Source: Pezizomycotina sp. ARF18 (Eukaryota; Ascomycota). From it: a stretch of DNA of 64,000 bases. Of this stretch, positions 12,254-25,097 are shown one piece after another (the stretch's first letter is position 1; the number at the start of each line of letters is the position of its first letter). The notes under the pieces are model-generated. The model ran no database searches. It was not told the DNA's origin and was given only the letters and a program-made list of their open reading frames with translations. The position numbers and the translations under genes were made by a program. The stretch lies in assembly GCA_002224055.1 (NCBI GenBank), contig AZLU01000054.1:1-64000 (forward strand), in the 5' to 3' direction.

Positions 12254-13206
12254 CAAAGTAGTGAAAGAAGTATTTAAATCAATCTTCAGGATCTCGACTG
12301 CTTTCTACTTCTTATGAATGTTGGATAGGACTAAAAAAATCACCGAATTTATGAAGATCGAAGAAAAGCTTCTCTGCCTTTATAAAGCTTTTAAAGAGTC
12401 AAAGAGCAAATTCCCCCGCTTTCTGCAAGCAATTACGGCCAGCAATCGAATCATGCTACTTCTTATTTTCATTTCTTTGATCTAGGGGGACTCCTTCGTA
12501 GTAAAAGTATTATTTGCCTGACAATTGGCTAAAAAATGGGGGAATGGAAATCGACAGCGACGAGGGTGGATAGTATAGTAGTATGCAGGTATATCTCATG
12601 TACCGTATACATCGCCGTTGTAGGACATTTACTGGTTTATTACTTGTACTCAGTTGAGTTTCTTTCTCATGACGTTGACCTATTAGGACAGTATGAAGAT
12701 CGGTACCGTTTACCCCAGACTTAATCATTTATTCCTTGTTAAAACCCCACCCGCTGTTTCCGGCGTCGTTAAAAGAAAGAGAGGAGAGAAAAAGCAAAGC
12801 AAAGGGAAAAGGACTCCACCTACGTTTTGATTTCTAACCCAAGACAGGTCTCGAACTACTTAATACACTAGACTCTCGGTCGAATATCACGAGATGTTCT
12901 GTGGACCAAGTAGCGTCAAAAGCAAAAAGATCATGTTTTGTTTTATTGAATCGATTCATGGTTCTCGTTAAGGTAATAATAGGTACATTTGTTTTTCTTT
13001 CTGTTATTGAATAGGAGAAAAAAAGCACGTCATGAGTGACCTGTTTGTTTGGAAAAAAAAATAAAAAATAAAAAACACAGAACAACCCCTGGAGCAATAC
13101 TTTGGTACACAGTAAAGAAAGAAGGACAGAGTCTGTTCTTTTTCCTTCTTTTGAGCATAAAACAATGAAAGAATGTCTTTTTTCTTTTACATATTTGTCA
13201 ATGCGT

Positions 13207-16200
13207 CTAATCCGACTTGATAATCCTGCAGACGAGATCCTGTCCGTCGACGGAATCTCCTTGCTTGATCTGGAGGTCGCCGATGACACCAGAGTGTGGT
13301 GCAGAGATGACCATTTCCTGTTGAGGGAAAAGGAGAGACGAATTAGCCATGTACATAAGACGATATAATATATACTAAAGTACCTGTAGGAAGATTTGAA
13401 ACTTACCATCTTCATAGCGCTGAGAACAGCAATCGATCTCCTTCTTAACCTCCGTACCCTCGTGAACACGAACTTCGACGACGACACCGGACATCGGAGC
13501 TCCGACCTGGCTAGTGTCGGAAGCTTCGGCCTTGGGCCTCTTGACGTTCTCCACGGCCGCCTTCTTGTCCTCGACGGTAACCTGCCTGACCTCTCCGTTC
13601 ATCTCGAAGAAGACCTCCCTCATGCCTGTCTGCTCGGAAAGCGGACCGACGGCAAGGAGCTTGAGGATGAGCAGCTTACCCTTCTCGATGGTAACATGGA
13701 ACTCCTCGCCGATCTCAGGCTTGGAGAGAAGTACTTGGTAGGCAGGACGCTGAGGTCGCCGTACTTGGCGACGAAGTCCTTGAAGTCGGCAAAGACCTTC
13801 GGGTACATGACGTAGCTGGCGACGTCGCACTCGGAAGACTGGCCGTACTTTGACTGGATCTCCGACCGGATCCTCTGGAGCTCGGCCGGGTGGAGGGACT
13901 TTCCGGGCCGCTCGGTGAGCATCTTCCGGTTACCGCGGAGAGCCTTGGTGCGCAGCGGCTCCGGGAATCCGCCGTAAGGCTGGCCCATCAGGCCCTCGAG
14001 GAAGTCCAGGACCGACCCGGGGAAGTCGAGGGTGTCTGCCCTATCGATGACATCCTGCGGAGACAGCTTGTTGGAGACCATGAACTGCGCGAGATCTCCG
14101 ACGACCTTCGACGTAGGTGTAACCTTGACGATATCGCCGAGGAGGTAGTTGGCCTGAGTGTAAGCCTTCTTCGTCTCCTTCCACTGGGCACCGAGGCCGA
14201 GCTGGGAAGCCTGGAAGATAAGGTTGGTGAGCTGGCCTCCGGGGATTTCATGCACGTAAACCTCCGGGTCGGGTCCCGTGAGGCCGGCTTCGAAGCAAGA
14301 GTAGACGAGGCGGAGCTGCGCCCAGTACGAGTCGATCTCACGGACGTGCTCAATGTTGAGCTCCGGATCGTGCTCCGCGCCTTCCAAAGCGGCAAGCAGA
14401 GCACCAACGCTGGGCTGCGAGGTCATGCCCGACATGCTGTCGGTTGCGGTATCGACAACATCAGCTCCAGCGGCAGCGCAAGCTGCCATAGACGCCACAC
14501 CCGTTCCGGCAGAGTCGTGGGTATGTACGTGGATGGGCAGCTCGGGGTACTTCTTCCTGATGCTTCCTACGAGAAGAGTAGCAGCGCGGGGGCGGAGACA
14601 GCCCGCCATGTCCTTGATGCCGAGGACGTGGATGCCCAGCTTGACGACCTTGTCTACCAGGTTCATGTAATAGTCCAAGTTGTATTTCTTCTTAGGATTC
14701 AGCATGTCGCCGCTGTAGCAGATGGCCGCCTCAACAACACCTCCCGCCTTCTTGACTGCCTTGATACCGACCTCGAGCTGGTCAACATCATTGAGAGCAT
14801 CGAAGATACGGAAGATATCGACACCGTTCTTCTTAGCCTGCTCGCAGAAGTGCTCGATTGCGTTATCGGGAAGGGAAGAGTACGCGACACCGTTGGCGCC
14901 ACGGAGAAGCATCTGGAAGGGAATGTTCGGCACCAACTTGCGAAGCTTCCTCAGCCTGTCCCAGGGGTCTTCGTAGAGGAATCTCATGGCGACATCAAAG
15001 GTTGCACCTCCCCAGCATTCCAAGCTGTAAGCGTTGGAATATGCGTAGCTAGTGTGCTTCGCAATCTCCGCCAGGTCGATGGTCCTCACACGAGTGGCAA
15101 GCAAAGACTGGTGAGCATCACGCCAAGTTGTATCCATGATGAGACAACCCTTATTTGCGCGGATGGCCTTTGCAAAGGCTTCTGGGCCTTCTTTTACGAG
15201 GATATTCCTCCACCCGACTTCGCAAGGTGTGGATACATCGATAGGCTTCTCCGTCTTCGGGTCCTTAAGGACCGGCATGATGATTTCACCCTTGAACTTG
15301 GGCTCGCCTATTTGCCCCTTGATACTGCTGCCGTTGACAGCAACGTCTCCGAGGTAAGCCAGCATCTTCTGCGCACGGTTCTGAGATTTCATCAAGCTGA
15401 AAAGTTCGGGCGTATCATCAATAAATGTTGTCCAGCAGTTGCCAGAGATGAACACAGAGTGAGTAAGCAGCGAAGTAAGGAAAGGGATGTTCGTCTTGAT
15501 GCCTCGGATTCTGAACTCGACGAGGGCGCGGAGCATTTTTCTCCGGGCAATTTCGTAGGTCGAGCCATGGCAAGTACATTTGACCAACATGGAATCGTAG
15601 TGCGGCGTGATGATAGCACCCGCAAAACCGTTCCCGCCGTCGAGTCGAACACCGTTACCACCAGCGGACCTGTATACTTCGATCTTGCCTGTATCGGGCC
15701 TGAAACCCTCAGCAGGGTCCTCCGTAGTCACTATGCATAAAAATAATTAGTATTCAATACTATACGTCCGAGAGAATATCTTGCTCCCAGTCCTCACCTC
15801 TGCATTGGATAGCAAAACCTCGCGTAGAAATCCTATCCTGCGACAAGCCAAGTTGCGCTAACGATGCGCCAGCGGCAATTTGGATTTGAGCGGCAACAAT
15901 ATCGATTCCAGTGATCTCCTCCGTGATCGTGTGCTCTACTTGAATACGTGGGTTGATTTCAATAAAGTAGTAACGGTTCTGCTGATCTACCAGGAATTCG
16001 GCGGTACCAGCGTTTCCTATCGCAGATGGTATGTCAGCGGTGCTTTCGAAAAGAAAGTTCGAAAACTTTAGGAGAATAGGCCATACTGTAGTTTACTGAT
16101 CTCGCCATCCTGACGGCATCCTCTAGGATATGATTACGGACATCATGTGGGAGATCCTTGGCGGGAGCAATCTCGACCACCTTTTGGTGTCTCCTCTGAA

Positions 16201-18065
16201 CACTGCAATCACGTTCGTACAGGTGCACGACGTTGCCGTGGTTGTCACCCAAAAGCTGAACTTCGATATGCTTGGGCGGTCCAAGAAGCGTTCAATAAAG
16301 ACCGTGCCGTTACCGAAAGCCGATTTTGCCCTATAAGCAGATCGTTAGACCGTCCGTTGCAAAGCAGAAGAATATTTTTGGGGACCAATGGGCTCTTACT
16401 CGCTAGTAGCTCGCTCGAACGCATCCTGTACGTTCTCTCCCTCCCTAACAACACGCATACCTCGGCCACCACCACCGAACGCGGCCTTGATGATGATAGG
16501 GAAGCCGTATTCCTTTACGAAGGATTCGCAGTCTTCCCACTTCTCGACTGGGCCCTCGGTGCCGGGTACTACGGGTACATTGCATTTTATAGCGAGAGCA
16601 CGAGCTGAAACTTTGTCTCCCAGCGCTTGAATGACTTGGTAGGTTGGGCCAATGAACTAGACAGAGCAACTCTTAGCCTTGCGTTCTTGTAGAGAGCAAC
16701 TATAGGAACAAAGCCTTGGTAACTCACAATCATTCCAGCCTCTTCGACCTTTCGTGCGAATTCTGCATTTTCAGAAAGGAAACCATAACCTATATAATGC
16801 TTAAAGTCAATTACATTACTTTCATGAGAGCTCGGAGCTATTCAATTTGGAACGTACCAGGATGGATCATGTTGACATTGTGTTCAAGCGCGATTTTGAT
16901 AATTTCGTCAATGGCAAGGTAGGCGCCGACGGGCGTGTACTTGCCCTCTCGCCAATTGGGTACGCCTCATCGGCCTCTGTTAAAATAGGAAAAGGACATC
17001 AATCAGTATGCTATAATCATCTAGAAGAAATTGGGGCTCGGCGGTAACTTACTTTGCCTGTGCATACTAAGCCGGTCTTCATGACTGTATTGTTGAAAAG
17101 CAAAAGCAGTTAATTACTTGTCACCTATTTCTCTTAAGTCCAACCATCTTATCTTACCTGTATACAGCAACGGTTTGTAACGATAATTCGTGCGCCTAGA
17201 ATTTGTTAATAAAAGGTACAAATGACTATGAAACTGAAGCCCAATGCTATCGATAACGGTGATACTGACGGTTCTAAAAATCTAAGCGAGCAAATCAATG
17301 TCAAGTTAGCAAAGGACCAATTTTCATCCGAACAATCCACCACGACCACAAAGTCGCACGAAGGGAGAAGGCGCCTTACTCTGATAGCTGTATTCGATAT
17401 ACGTCAAAGATAGTTTAGTTAATGGACCTTTTTGTTAGCGGTTTCAAAATTCCAACAACATTTCTCATCGTCGGGAGATTGAGGAACGGAGGTGCGGCGT
17501 TTCTCCGAAAATTTTAGTGGTAATAAGAATAATCAGATGCGTGACAATTCGTTGAAGCGCGAAAAAGAGCCCCACCAACGGATTTCGTGCCCCCGCCTTC
17601 CCGGCTACAAATGGGACAACAACAGCGGCACCGAGGGAAAGAGGACGTAAAAAAAACTAAATGTGAAAGGCTGGGGTAATTCAGACGAAAACGAAAGATG
17701 CAGGGGAGGGGCAAGAGGAGAAGGAATGTATGGTTCCAGATAATTTATTATCTTATTTTTCGCGCAGGTAGAATTGGGCCGTCCAGGAGTTTTGGAGGAG
17801 GATAGATTTATGTGAGAATGAGGGGACTTACGAATCTCTCCACGATTGGCAACTGTTGAGAAGAACTTCAGTCAGCTGATGTTGCTCCAATTGATCTCGA
17901 TAACGAAAAAGGAAGAGCAGCTCTTTCTACGAGTATATACTGACCTAGAACTTTCTTCACCTGCATGATGGAGGAGTTTGCACGCATCCTGTGCACTGTC
18001 CGGAACGAGGTAGAGCTCCCATCTTCGTCCTCGAACACCTCCTCTTGATACTCTTGAGCAGACAT
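13207..18065 (-). CDS. PYC1: Pyruvate carboxylase
   Basis: Cytosolic biotin enzyme making oxaloacetate from pyruvate, bicarbonate and ATP. The start at 18065 reads [16 protein letters not shown]. The N-terminal third is split into about nine small exons: [39 protein letters not shown] with [37 protein letters not shown]; the ATP-grasp exon with [40 protein letters not shown] with [33 protein letters not shown]. From 15731 one 2.1-kb exon runs [54 protein letters not shown] (carboxyltransferase metal and pyruvate site) and [10 protein letters not shown]. After a frame break near 13740 comes the biotin carrier domain, then the split biotinyl motif [14 protein letters not shown] and the end LVCRIIKSD (stop 13209-13207). 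At about 1190 aa it matches the family. At least three indels are present. Confidence 0.96.
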
Positions 18066-20898
18066 TCTGAAGTTCTCAAAGTGACTCGACGGGTCCTAGG
18101 AGTTCTTTGAAGGGTAGAAAAGAGCAATCGTGTTGAAGTTTTGTAGGATAGGCGGGGTGGAAAAAAGGTTTTGGAGCTCCCCGCTCCAGGTAAATCTAGA
18201 CAAAGCTAGTCCTTCCGAAAAGCTGCTGATAGCAAAGAGCCAATTGCTGTAAAATTAAAGAACAAAAGGGATAAGTAAATACTAGTAACTAGAAAGAAGG
18301 TCTTCTTTAGAAAAAACGTTAGCTTTTTTGTTGAATTTGGGGGAAAGTATAAAAAGAGAGAGAGGGTTTGGGGACGGGGGTTTTTATACATTTTCCTTAG
18401 GACATGAACTATAAAGAAAGTAGATGGATCGAACCTTGCGGTGATGATAAGCTTAAATTTTAGCTCAACAATGTGGGTAATGGGATATACACAGTTTACT
18501 AGTTATTTGGTGGGCCTTGACTACCCGCCGCAGATAAGGGAAACCAGCGACCGAACGGAAAATTGAAAAAGCAAAATCATCAACACCACGATCATCTATC
18601 ATCAACTTCACACTAGCAATGTTCCATATAAAAGATACTTTCTTTTATTAATATTATTTTATTTTTGAAAAAAAAAAAAAAAAAAAAAAAAAATTACTTA
18701 GGTGTGTCTGTCTACCCTACCCCTCCTATAGTTCGCCGCCAATATGACAAAAATGTCTCCTATCAAAAAAGGCCCCAAGAAATATAAGACATGGAAGAGC
18801 TACCCTAACTTATAACGTCTTATCTTAGTTAGACCAGGGAGAGTAAGTCGAGAGGCAGAGAAGGGAGGGGGAACGTCTCGCTTGTTCCTGCTTGAGAGAA
18901 AACACCGCACCCTACTTTAAACTTGACCAGATGCAACAAGGAGCTCCCCTGCCAATGTGGACGACTCTCAATCCTCAACGAGATCACACGGACAGTTTTA
19001 CTGGAAACTTTGGGGGGGGGGGGGGGCGAGGGAGAACGCAATACTTACACACATATCGCTGATGTCGCACACACACCTTACGTCGAAGGGTTCGAAACTT
19101 CCCAAGGCTCTTGGTAGTAACGTTTGCGATTGAGTACAGTTTCTGACAGAAAAGAAAACCCCAAGATCTTGAGTGCTCGTATCGAGCTCGACTTGGAAAA
19201 AGAGAGCCAATTGGCTTTTCTTAGCGGTTCTCCGACTCTTTTTTGATGCAGAATCAAATCGAAACAATAATATCCCACATGCTCGGCTTGCGGGTTTCCG
19301 GTTGGTTCTACTTCCTCATAGTGCTTTGCCTAAACTGTAAGCAAGCAGATTTTTTTTTATAACCGCTTTACCCTGGTGATTCGGTAGGGTTGAGGTGGGG
19401 GAACGGAGGTTATCCTTTTTTTTTTCTTGGGACTTCTTGGAGATTACCGGGGAAGAAATATTTTTTGCGCCTGTTCCATGATTTGATATTGAATTAAATC
19501 TCGTGCAACACCACGCGGAAATTCCTCAATATTTCTAGAGGACAAAAATGAATTTGAATCCTCCCACTTCTGAATTCCTGTGATTCTCCAAGAGGTAGGG
19601 GAGTTAACCCGCCGGTGTCTCGGCGTCGATGCCGGACCGGGGCAGGCACCGGCGCAAAAAGGGAGCTTCTTTTCGAGGATGAGCATCGGAGAGCCGAGGA
19701 TCGGTTTTTTTCGTTATTCAAATTTGAATCGTTCCATCTTCGGGCCAAACGGACACGGCGGTGTCCTTTTCTTTCGCGGATTAATATTGTGTGATATCAT
19801 CACGCTTCTTGATTACTTTTCGCTGCGCCGAGGGGAAAGGACGAGCGAGATTAGTTAGTAGCACTTGTACTACGTCAAGGACGAAGGAGAGATCTTGCGG
19901 AGAAGCGAGTACAACAGTTATCAAAGCGTATTGCGCGAATATACAAACATTCTTAGGGTTTCTCAACCGTCTTCCCTTAGTTCCACTACAAATTATATAT
20001 TTTCTTCCTATCCTTTATCAGTTGTATATGCTATTTTCTGGTGAAAGACAAAACGTATTGAAGAGAATTTACTCATTAGCATAGATCCTTTGAACAAGCA
20101 CTTAACATATTAAATAAAAGAAAGCATACACAGCAGTGAAACTGGCTGTCCAAGCTAGTTTAGCTAAACATGTTTCTTCGCAAGATAGTATAGCATCTAT
20201 AGCTAGCACCCAAAAATGAGAACAATCAAAGAGAGCTTTAACCATATACAATAAAGACCATATGTGCTATGTCCACCTCGGGAGAGGCGACTTACGAGGC
20301 CACTCGTAACGGTTCTTCGCACAATTCCCAATTGCAAAAACTGGACTGTAAATAAGTTAAAGACATATAAGAAAAATAGTAGTATATTTATCATTACCCA
20401 TTACTATATATGTGTGTGTTTTTTTTCGTACCCATGTGGCCTCTAAGGGGGCTGTTTTCCGTTGCATGAAAAAAAAAAAAAGAACGATATCCCCTCTTAT
20501 ATGGTATAGAGCAAAAGATGACCGGCTGTTTTATTTCCTTCCTCTGTGGAATATTCTGTCAATATAGCTTCCCCTGCCATTAAGCTTCCTCATTGGAAAT
20601 AATAATGTGAAAAGTATAAGCAGGAAATAACATGTCCGGTGGAAGAAAAGATAGAACAAAAAGGAATATGATATGATAGTGAATCTGAGAATAGTTATGA
20701 TCCGATGCGCCCAAGTATTAGACTTATGAACCTGTTTGAAAAAAATAACAAACAATAAAGATGTGTCGTACCCAAACAAAACATTGAAAAAACAAGCCTG
20801 AAATAGATGACCCGCCAATACTTGAACGACCCGAAAAAAAAAAGGTGTAAAAAGGATATCTCCATGAATAGAAAAGAGAAACAAAATACAGATATAAA
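18066..20898. other. Intergenic: pyruvate carboxylase promoter and ArfGAP gene 3' region
   Basis: A 2.8-kb spacer between two minus-strand genes. The first few hundred bases above 18066 are the pyruvate carboxylase leader and promoter. There is A26 at 18668-18693 and an exceptional run of 15 G at 19012-19026. Frames at 19444-19858 on either strand are GC-richer than their surroundings but show no family resemblance. The 3' UTR of the ArfGAP gene probably covers about 20500-20898. Confidence 0.45.
19012..19026 (+). repeat. G15 homopolymer
   Basis: Fifteen consecutive G, the only long G/C homopolymer in a window where all other long runs are A or T. Seen directly. Confidence 0.95.
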
Positions 20899-23800
20899 CT
20901 ACTCCTTATTCCGATCTAACCCGCTCGGCCGGGGCATCCTACCGCCGGAAGATACGCGCTTCCTAAGCTTATCTTCGCGCTCCTTCTTCTCCCTATCTTT
21001 CCTCTCGCCTCCGCCAGTCCCAGATGAAGACAGACTCGTCTGCATGGGCGAAGCCGCATTAAAGCTACACTACCGCCAGAAGATGTCTGTCCATCTGTAG
21101 GTGAGAGCGTCGCCTTCTTATCCGGCGTCGAGGTCGAGTAGAGGTTCGTCTTCTCCCTCTTCATAGCAAGGTAGTTCTTAGCCGAGCTGCTAATCTGCAC
21201 ATTGCTGTTCGACGATACAGCGTACGTGCTAGGGATGCTGCCACCGTTTTGCACCAAAAGCTCCGCCAGCGGAAATGTAACCTGCGGCGCCTCCTTCGCG
21301 GACGAACCTTGACCCGGAGGTGAGCCGGGAATGTTGATAGACGGTATACCGATCGATTTCGGTTCACTCCCAGTCCACTTCCGCTGGACGGTGCACTCCC
21401 CTCGCTCTTAGATACAGGGTCGGCGGCCGCAAGCGCAAGCACCATTGCGCTGGCACCCGTCGACGAATCTACGACATTCGGGTTGGCTTGTAGTGCCAAA
21501 CCGTAGAGCGTCTGCGCTAGGTCATTCCTCTTCACTGCCGCCAGCAACGTCGCATCGCCACTACTGTACGCCGACAACGTCGATGAGAGGGGCTGCACGT
21601 ACGACCGCTCGATGTACTTGGACGTGATAAACTTTAAGCGAGCTTCTCTAGAGGATTGAGAACTCAGCCTGTGCGAAGGGTCGAGCCTCGCCTCCCACAC
21701 GTCGTTCGACACCGTGTTGCCGATCTTGCAGAGAAGCTCTGTGAGGTCGGGAGTGAAAGAGTGAACATCTAGAGTTAGTGACCGGACTTTGGAAATGTGG
21801 GTGCCGAGAGACCGGTGGATGCCACTGCACTCTGTAAAGACATGTTAGCATTGATCCGCCGAAATATACATACACACTTCGTTCATCAAGTACTTACCAA
21901 TGCAAAGAACGATACCGAGATTAATCGAGACCCATTCAGTCTTAATTTGGCTACGACAATCCGCACAGCTGGAATTTGCCGGATCAGCATCGCGAATTAA
22001 TTGAAGCAGCTTCTCAGGATCGTCGGCAAAAGTGCTGCTCCGGCGGTGGTAGAGCGGTCGCGCTCCGACAGTAATTCTGCGGTGAAGATTGTTGTTCGCC
22101 GCAGAAGAAGTCAGAGAAGATACCCCGGGAATATGCGGCATCTTTGAAGTGCCGAAAACCTGCGCGATGTCCTTCTTCGACGGATCGTCTTCTAGCTTAG
22201 AAGCATCAAAGGCCAGAGTAGACCCGGCGCCTTCGAGAGTTCCCTTGACAGCGTTGTCGATAGAGCTTATCCAATTATTCATATCATCTTCCGAGGTGGC
22301 TTGGTAAACACGCTTGTACTGCGGCGTTATCACCTCAAAGCAGAAGCGTCTTTCGGCACCACGAGCCTCTCTAACAGATGCCATGCGAAGATTAATCGGA
22401 TCATTGTGCAAGTCTAGCTTCTGTTTCCAGTTGCTGTACTCGCAGAGTTGTCCTCCGGCTAGGACTACCCAGTACCTGCATGCCCACGTTAGCAAATAGC
22501 GCGATGAAGTTACTGGATAGCTAGTAGCAAGCTTAATTAGTACGTACTTGTGCCAAGCTTGCTTGTTTAATCCCTTCGGATCAGCATGACTGCCCGGTCG
22601 GCTCAAAGCCCATAACAGGCCTTCCTTTTTCCTGTCCTGCTCTAGCCGCCGGTCTCCGTTGGGGCCGAGGTGGTTTTCGTCTAGATCCCGTATGCCTTTA
22701 AATTTATGGCCGGACGTCGATGACGGAACAGGTACTAGGGTTGAGGCAGAGGAGCCGGCCATAGAGGCTGTAGACGGTGCGACCAGAGTCGAATATGTTT
22801 CCCCTATGCCGGCATTAACGCTGTGCGCTGTAGAGATAGTCCGCGTCGCAGCCCCGCCATCACTTCTCGCAGTGTCTGACACCGAGGCCCGCCATTTTCA
22901 TATGCGCCTGACCCCATAGCTGAGGTCGCGGGTGCCATCGGCGGAGAGATTAGCGAAGGAATATCGGGCTCCACGAATTGCATGGTGCTCTTCTCTAAGC
23001 CCCTCCTTCTCTCCTCGCGCTCCGTCTTCTGCATGTCGTACTCCTTGTCCATATCGGTCACCTCGCGCTTAAAGCTTCTATGTGCGGCATAAGCTCCTGG
23101 ATCTTCTTCGACGTAGACATGAAGCTCTTCGACTGGGCTTCGGCGTACTTTGTCAGCTGTGATAAAAGTTCTTGCTCTTTCTTCCCGCCGTGCAAGTCTT
23201 GCATAAACGAGCTGTAATCGAAGCGCTTGATCTCAAAGTTCCGTCTCTTAGCTTGATATTTCGTGTCGCTCTCCGATTTCTTCTTCTGGTTCACGGAGTC
23301 GCTGCGCATGCCCAAGTACCTGCTGAGGTATGCGTAATAATCGCGGCTTTCTTCATCGAATTCCTTCTTCTTTGCTTCCGCCTGCTTGATGTCGAGGTTG
23401 TATATTTTATTCATGGGCTCGATGATGAGCTTCTGCAAGTTGTACTCGTTCTCTTTCTCGAACCTGAAAATCTCCTTGGCAGCACGGTCAAAGTAATGGT
23501 CCATAGCGGGTTTTATGCCCGAGGCATTTGAACCTGCTGCGTCTCGCAGCGATTCCATAAACGCCTGCACAGCATTATTACACTCGACCTGGGCTAGCTT
23601 CGCTTCTTGTGCTCTCTTCAAGACCTTCTTCATCTTCTGCCGCAGCGTAGCCGTCCTCGACTCCAAACTCTTCATGGTGGCTCTAAACAAGGGTCCATCA
23701 TCCCCCATAGTGTCGTCCTGTGGTTTATGGCATGCGACATCGACCTTGACCGGAGCGGCAGCGGTTTGTGAGGCGGGACCGATCGGTGACAAAACATCGA

Positions 23801-25097
23801 ACGTCGCGTCGGGACCAGGGGTCTTCGGCTCACTCAGGTTATCCGGATAACCCTCGTTCACCCGAGAATCGATGGAGTAATTGGAGCTCAGCCTTGTGCG
23901 CGGAATAGCTCTGGGGTCTAAGCCTTGGGAGATAAAAGAGTAGGACTCTTGTTGGCACCTGAATGTAGGCAGTGAAAAGCTCATACGTCAGCTAGGGAAC
24001 GTAATTTGGCGTGGCGGGAAAAAGTAAAAAAAAAATAAAATAGAAAGATAAACAGAAATTCAAGAAATAAGCCTGCCCTAGGATGAAAAATAAAAGGAAG
24101 AAAAGGTCCATACCTTGCACCCATATTGAAAATTCTGCTAATATTGACAATCTGTGCGCCCGTTGGTCGTACTCGACAAACTATTCATGGTATATAGTAT
24201 TAGTAATAAATTGAAGCAATAAAATATTTATCTCGATTTCCGGTCAAAATCGGCTATAATTTCCCCCGTAGTGGAATAATAGAGGAAATTACTAACACTG
24301 AGGGTGTTTCTGAAACCAGCATTGCGATCCTCCGCGCCGTGCGGCTGCTTCCATTTCCATTTCCACTCAAATGAGACTGCGGGAGAGCCATCCGTCGAGT
24401 AATCCCCGACAAGCTCCACATTCGGGTGTCTGTGTATGTTCGGATCTGCGTGAAATTCTCTCGTCACAAGGTTATCCAGGTCTCTATGGTTGCTGGCGAA
24501 TATGAACGTAAGGCCGTTAATATTTGTGTCGACGGGTTGCGCCGTGCCATTGACGTTGCCTTCAATTTGTCGGACGTTGAACGTGAAGTTGAAAAATAGC
24601 TCGTCTTCGTTTGTCACCTTTAATAACAAGCCACTCCCTGTTGCACCAGCGTCGGGTCCTGAAGATCAGCGGGTTGACAGAACGCACCCACGCATTAGCA
24701 ACACGTTCAAAAGCTGAAGAGCTCCAGTAAAAGAATAGAAGAGGTTGAAGGAGAAAACGCCGAGGAGATGGATCGCAAGTGCATTTCGTACCTGAACGTA
24801 TTCAACAAGGCTATCGTCCCCCGGCTCCTTCCTGGCCAGTACTCTTGTCGTAGGGAAAGAATTCGGTACGATGGTGAGGAGAACCTTCTTGCGGGCATTC
24901 GTGATTTGGACGGAGGCGATTGAAACTAAACAGAGTAAGTATACTTTGAAGCTGCTGAGAGGGAGAAGCGATCTAACGAGCCTCTCCGATCACTTCGATC
25001 GGAAGCTGGGGAAGGTAGTGGTGCGAGGCATACGTCTGTTCTGATCCCGCAGGAAAACCTGCGGCAGATCTTCCAACCGACTGCTGACAGCTCCCAT
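20899..25097 (-). CDS. Arf GTPase-activating protein with BAR, PH and ArfGAP domains (Csx2/Cnt5-like)
   Basis: Likely activates GTP hydrolysis by Arf on curved membranes in vesicle traffic. The start at 25097 reads MGAVSSRLEDLPQVFLRDQN: Gly2 and Ser/Arg at 6-7 make a good N-myristoylation signal. Exon 2 reads SIASVQITNARKKVLLTIVP and ends DDSLVEYVQ. Exon 3 (about 24660-24290) reads LLLKVTNEDELFFNFTFNVR and FIFASNHRDLDNLV. Exon 4 has FVEYDQRAHRLSILAEFSIW. The next long exon is a helical BAR region (TLRQKMKKVLKRAQEAKLAQ to STSKKIQELMPHIEALS). Then come a PH domain (HKYWVVLAGGQLCEYSNWKQ, RFCFEVITPQYKRVYQA, DDMNNWISSID) and the ArfGAP zinc finger CADCRSQIKTEWVSINLGI, LCIECSGIHRSLGTHISKVR, whose Arg is the catalytic finger; an intron splits it. 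A short repeat-like region follows, and the tail ends MPRPSGLDRNKE (stop 20901-20899). Three or more frame breaks are present. Assignment to the fungal Csx2 group is by domain order. Confidence 0.88.

Larger units (their letters stand above)
11912..13206. promoter_or_regulatory. Upstream region of the small protein gene and 3' region of pyruvate carboxylase
   Basis: A 1.3-kb spacer between two minus-strand genes. The part nearest 11912 is the promoter and leader of the small protein (C/T-rich on the coding strand, with a GAT microsatellite at 12117-12134). A TTGACGTCAA palindrome is at 12244-12253. The part from about 12830 to 13206 is probably the pyruvate carboxylase 3' UTR. Nothing coding was seen. 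Confidence 0.45.

Noticed and set aside
13890-15740. A 616-codon open frame on the plus strand inside pyruvate carboxylase
   Set aside because: It is the exact antisense of the conserved carboxyltransferase exon. Long antisense frames arise from the codon bias of GC-rich exons, and its translation (Leu/Val/Arg/Asp-rich) has no domain I recognise.
19444-19858. Overlapping frames of 80-92 codons on both strands
   Set aside because: Slightly GC-richer than the flanks, but no splice sites, signal or family likeness, and the two strands are equally open.
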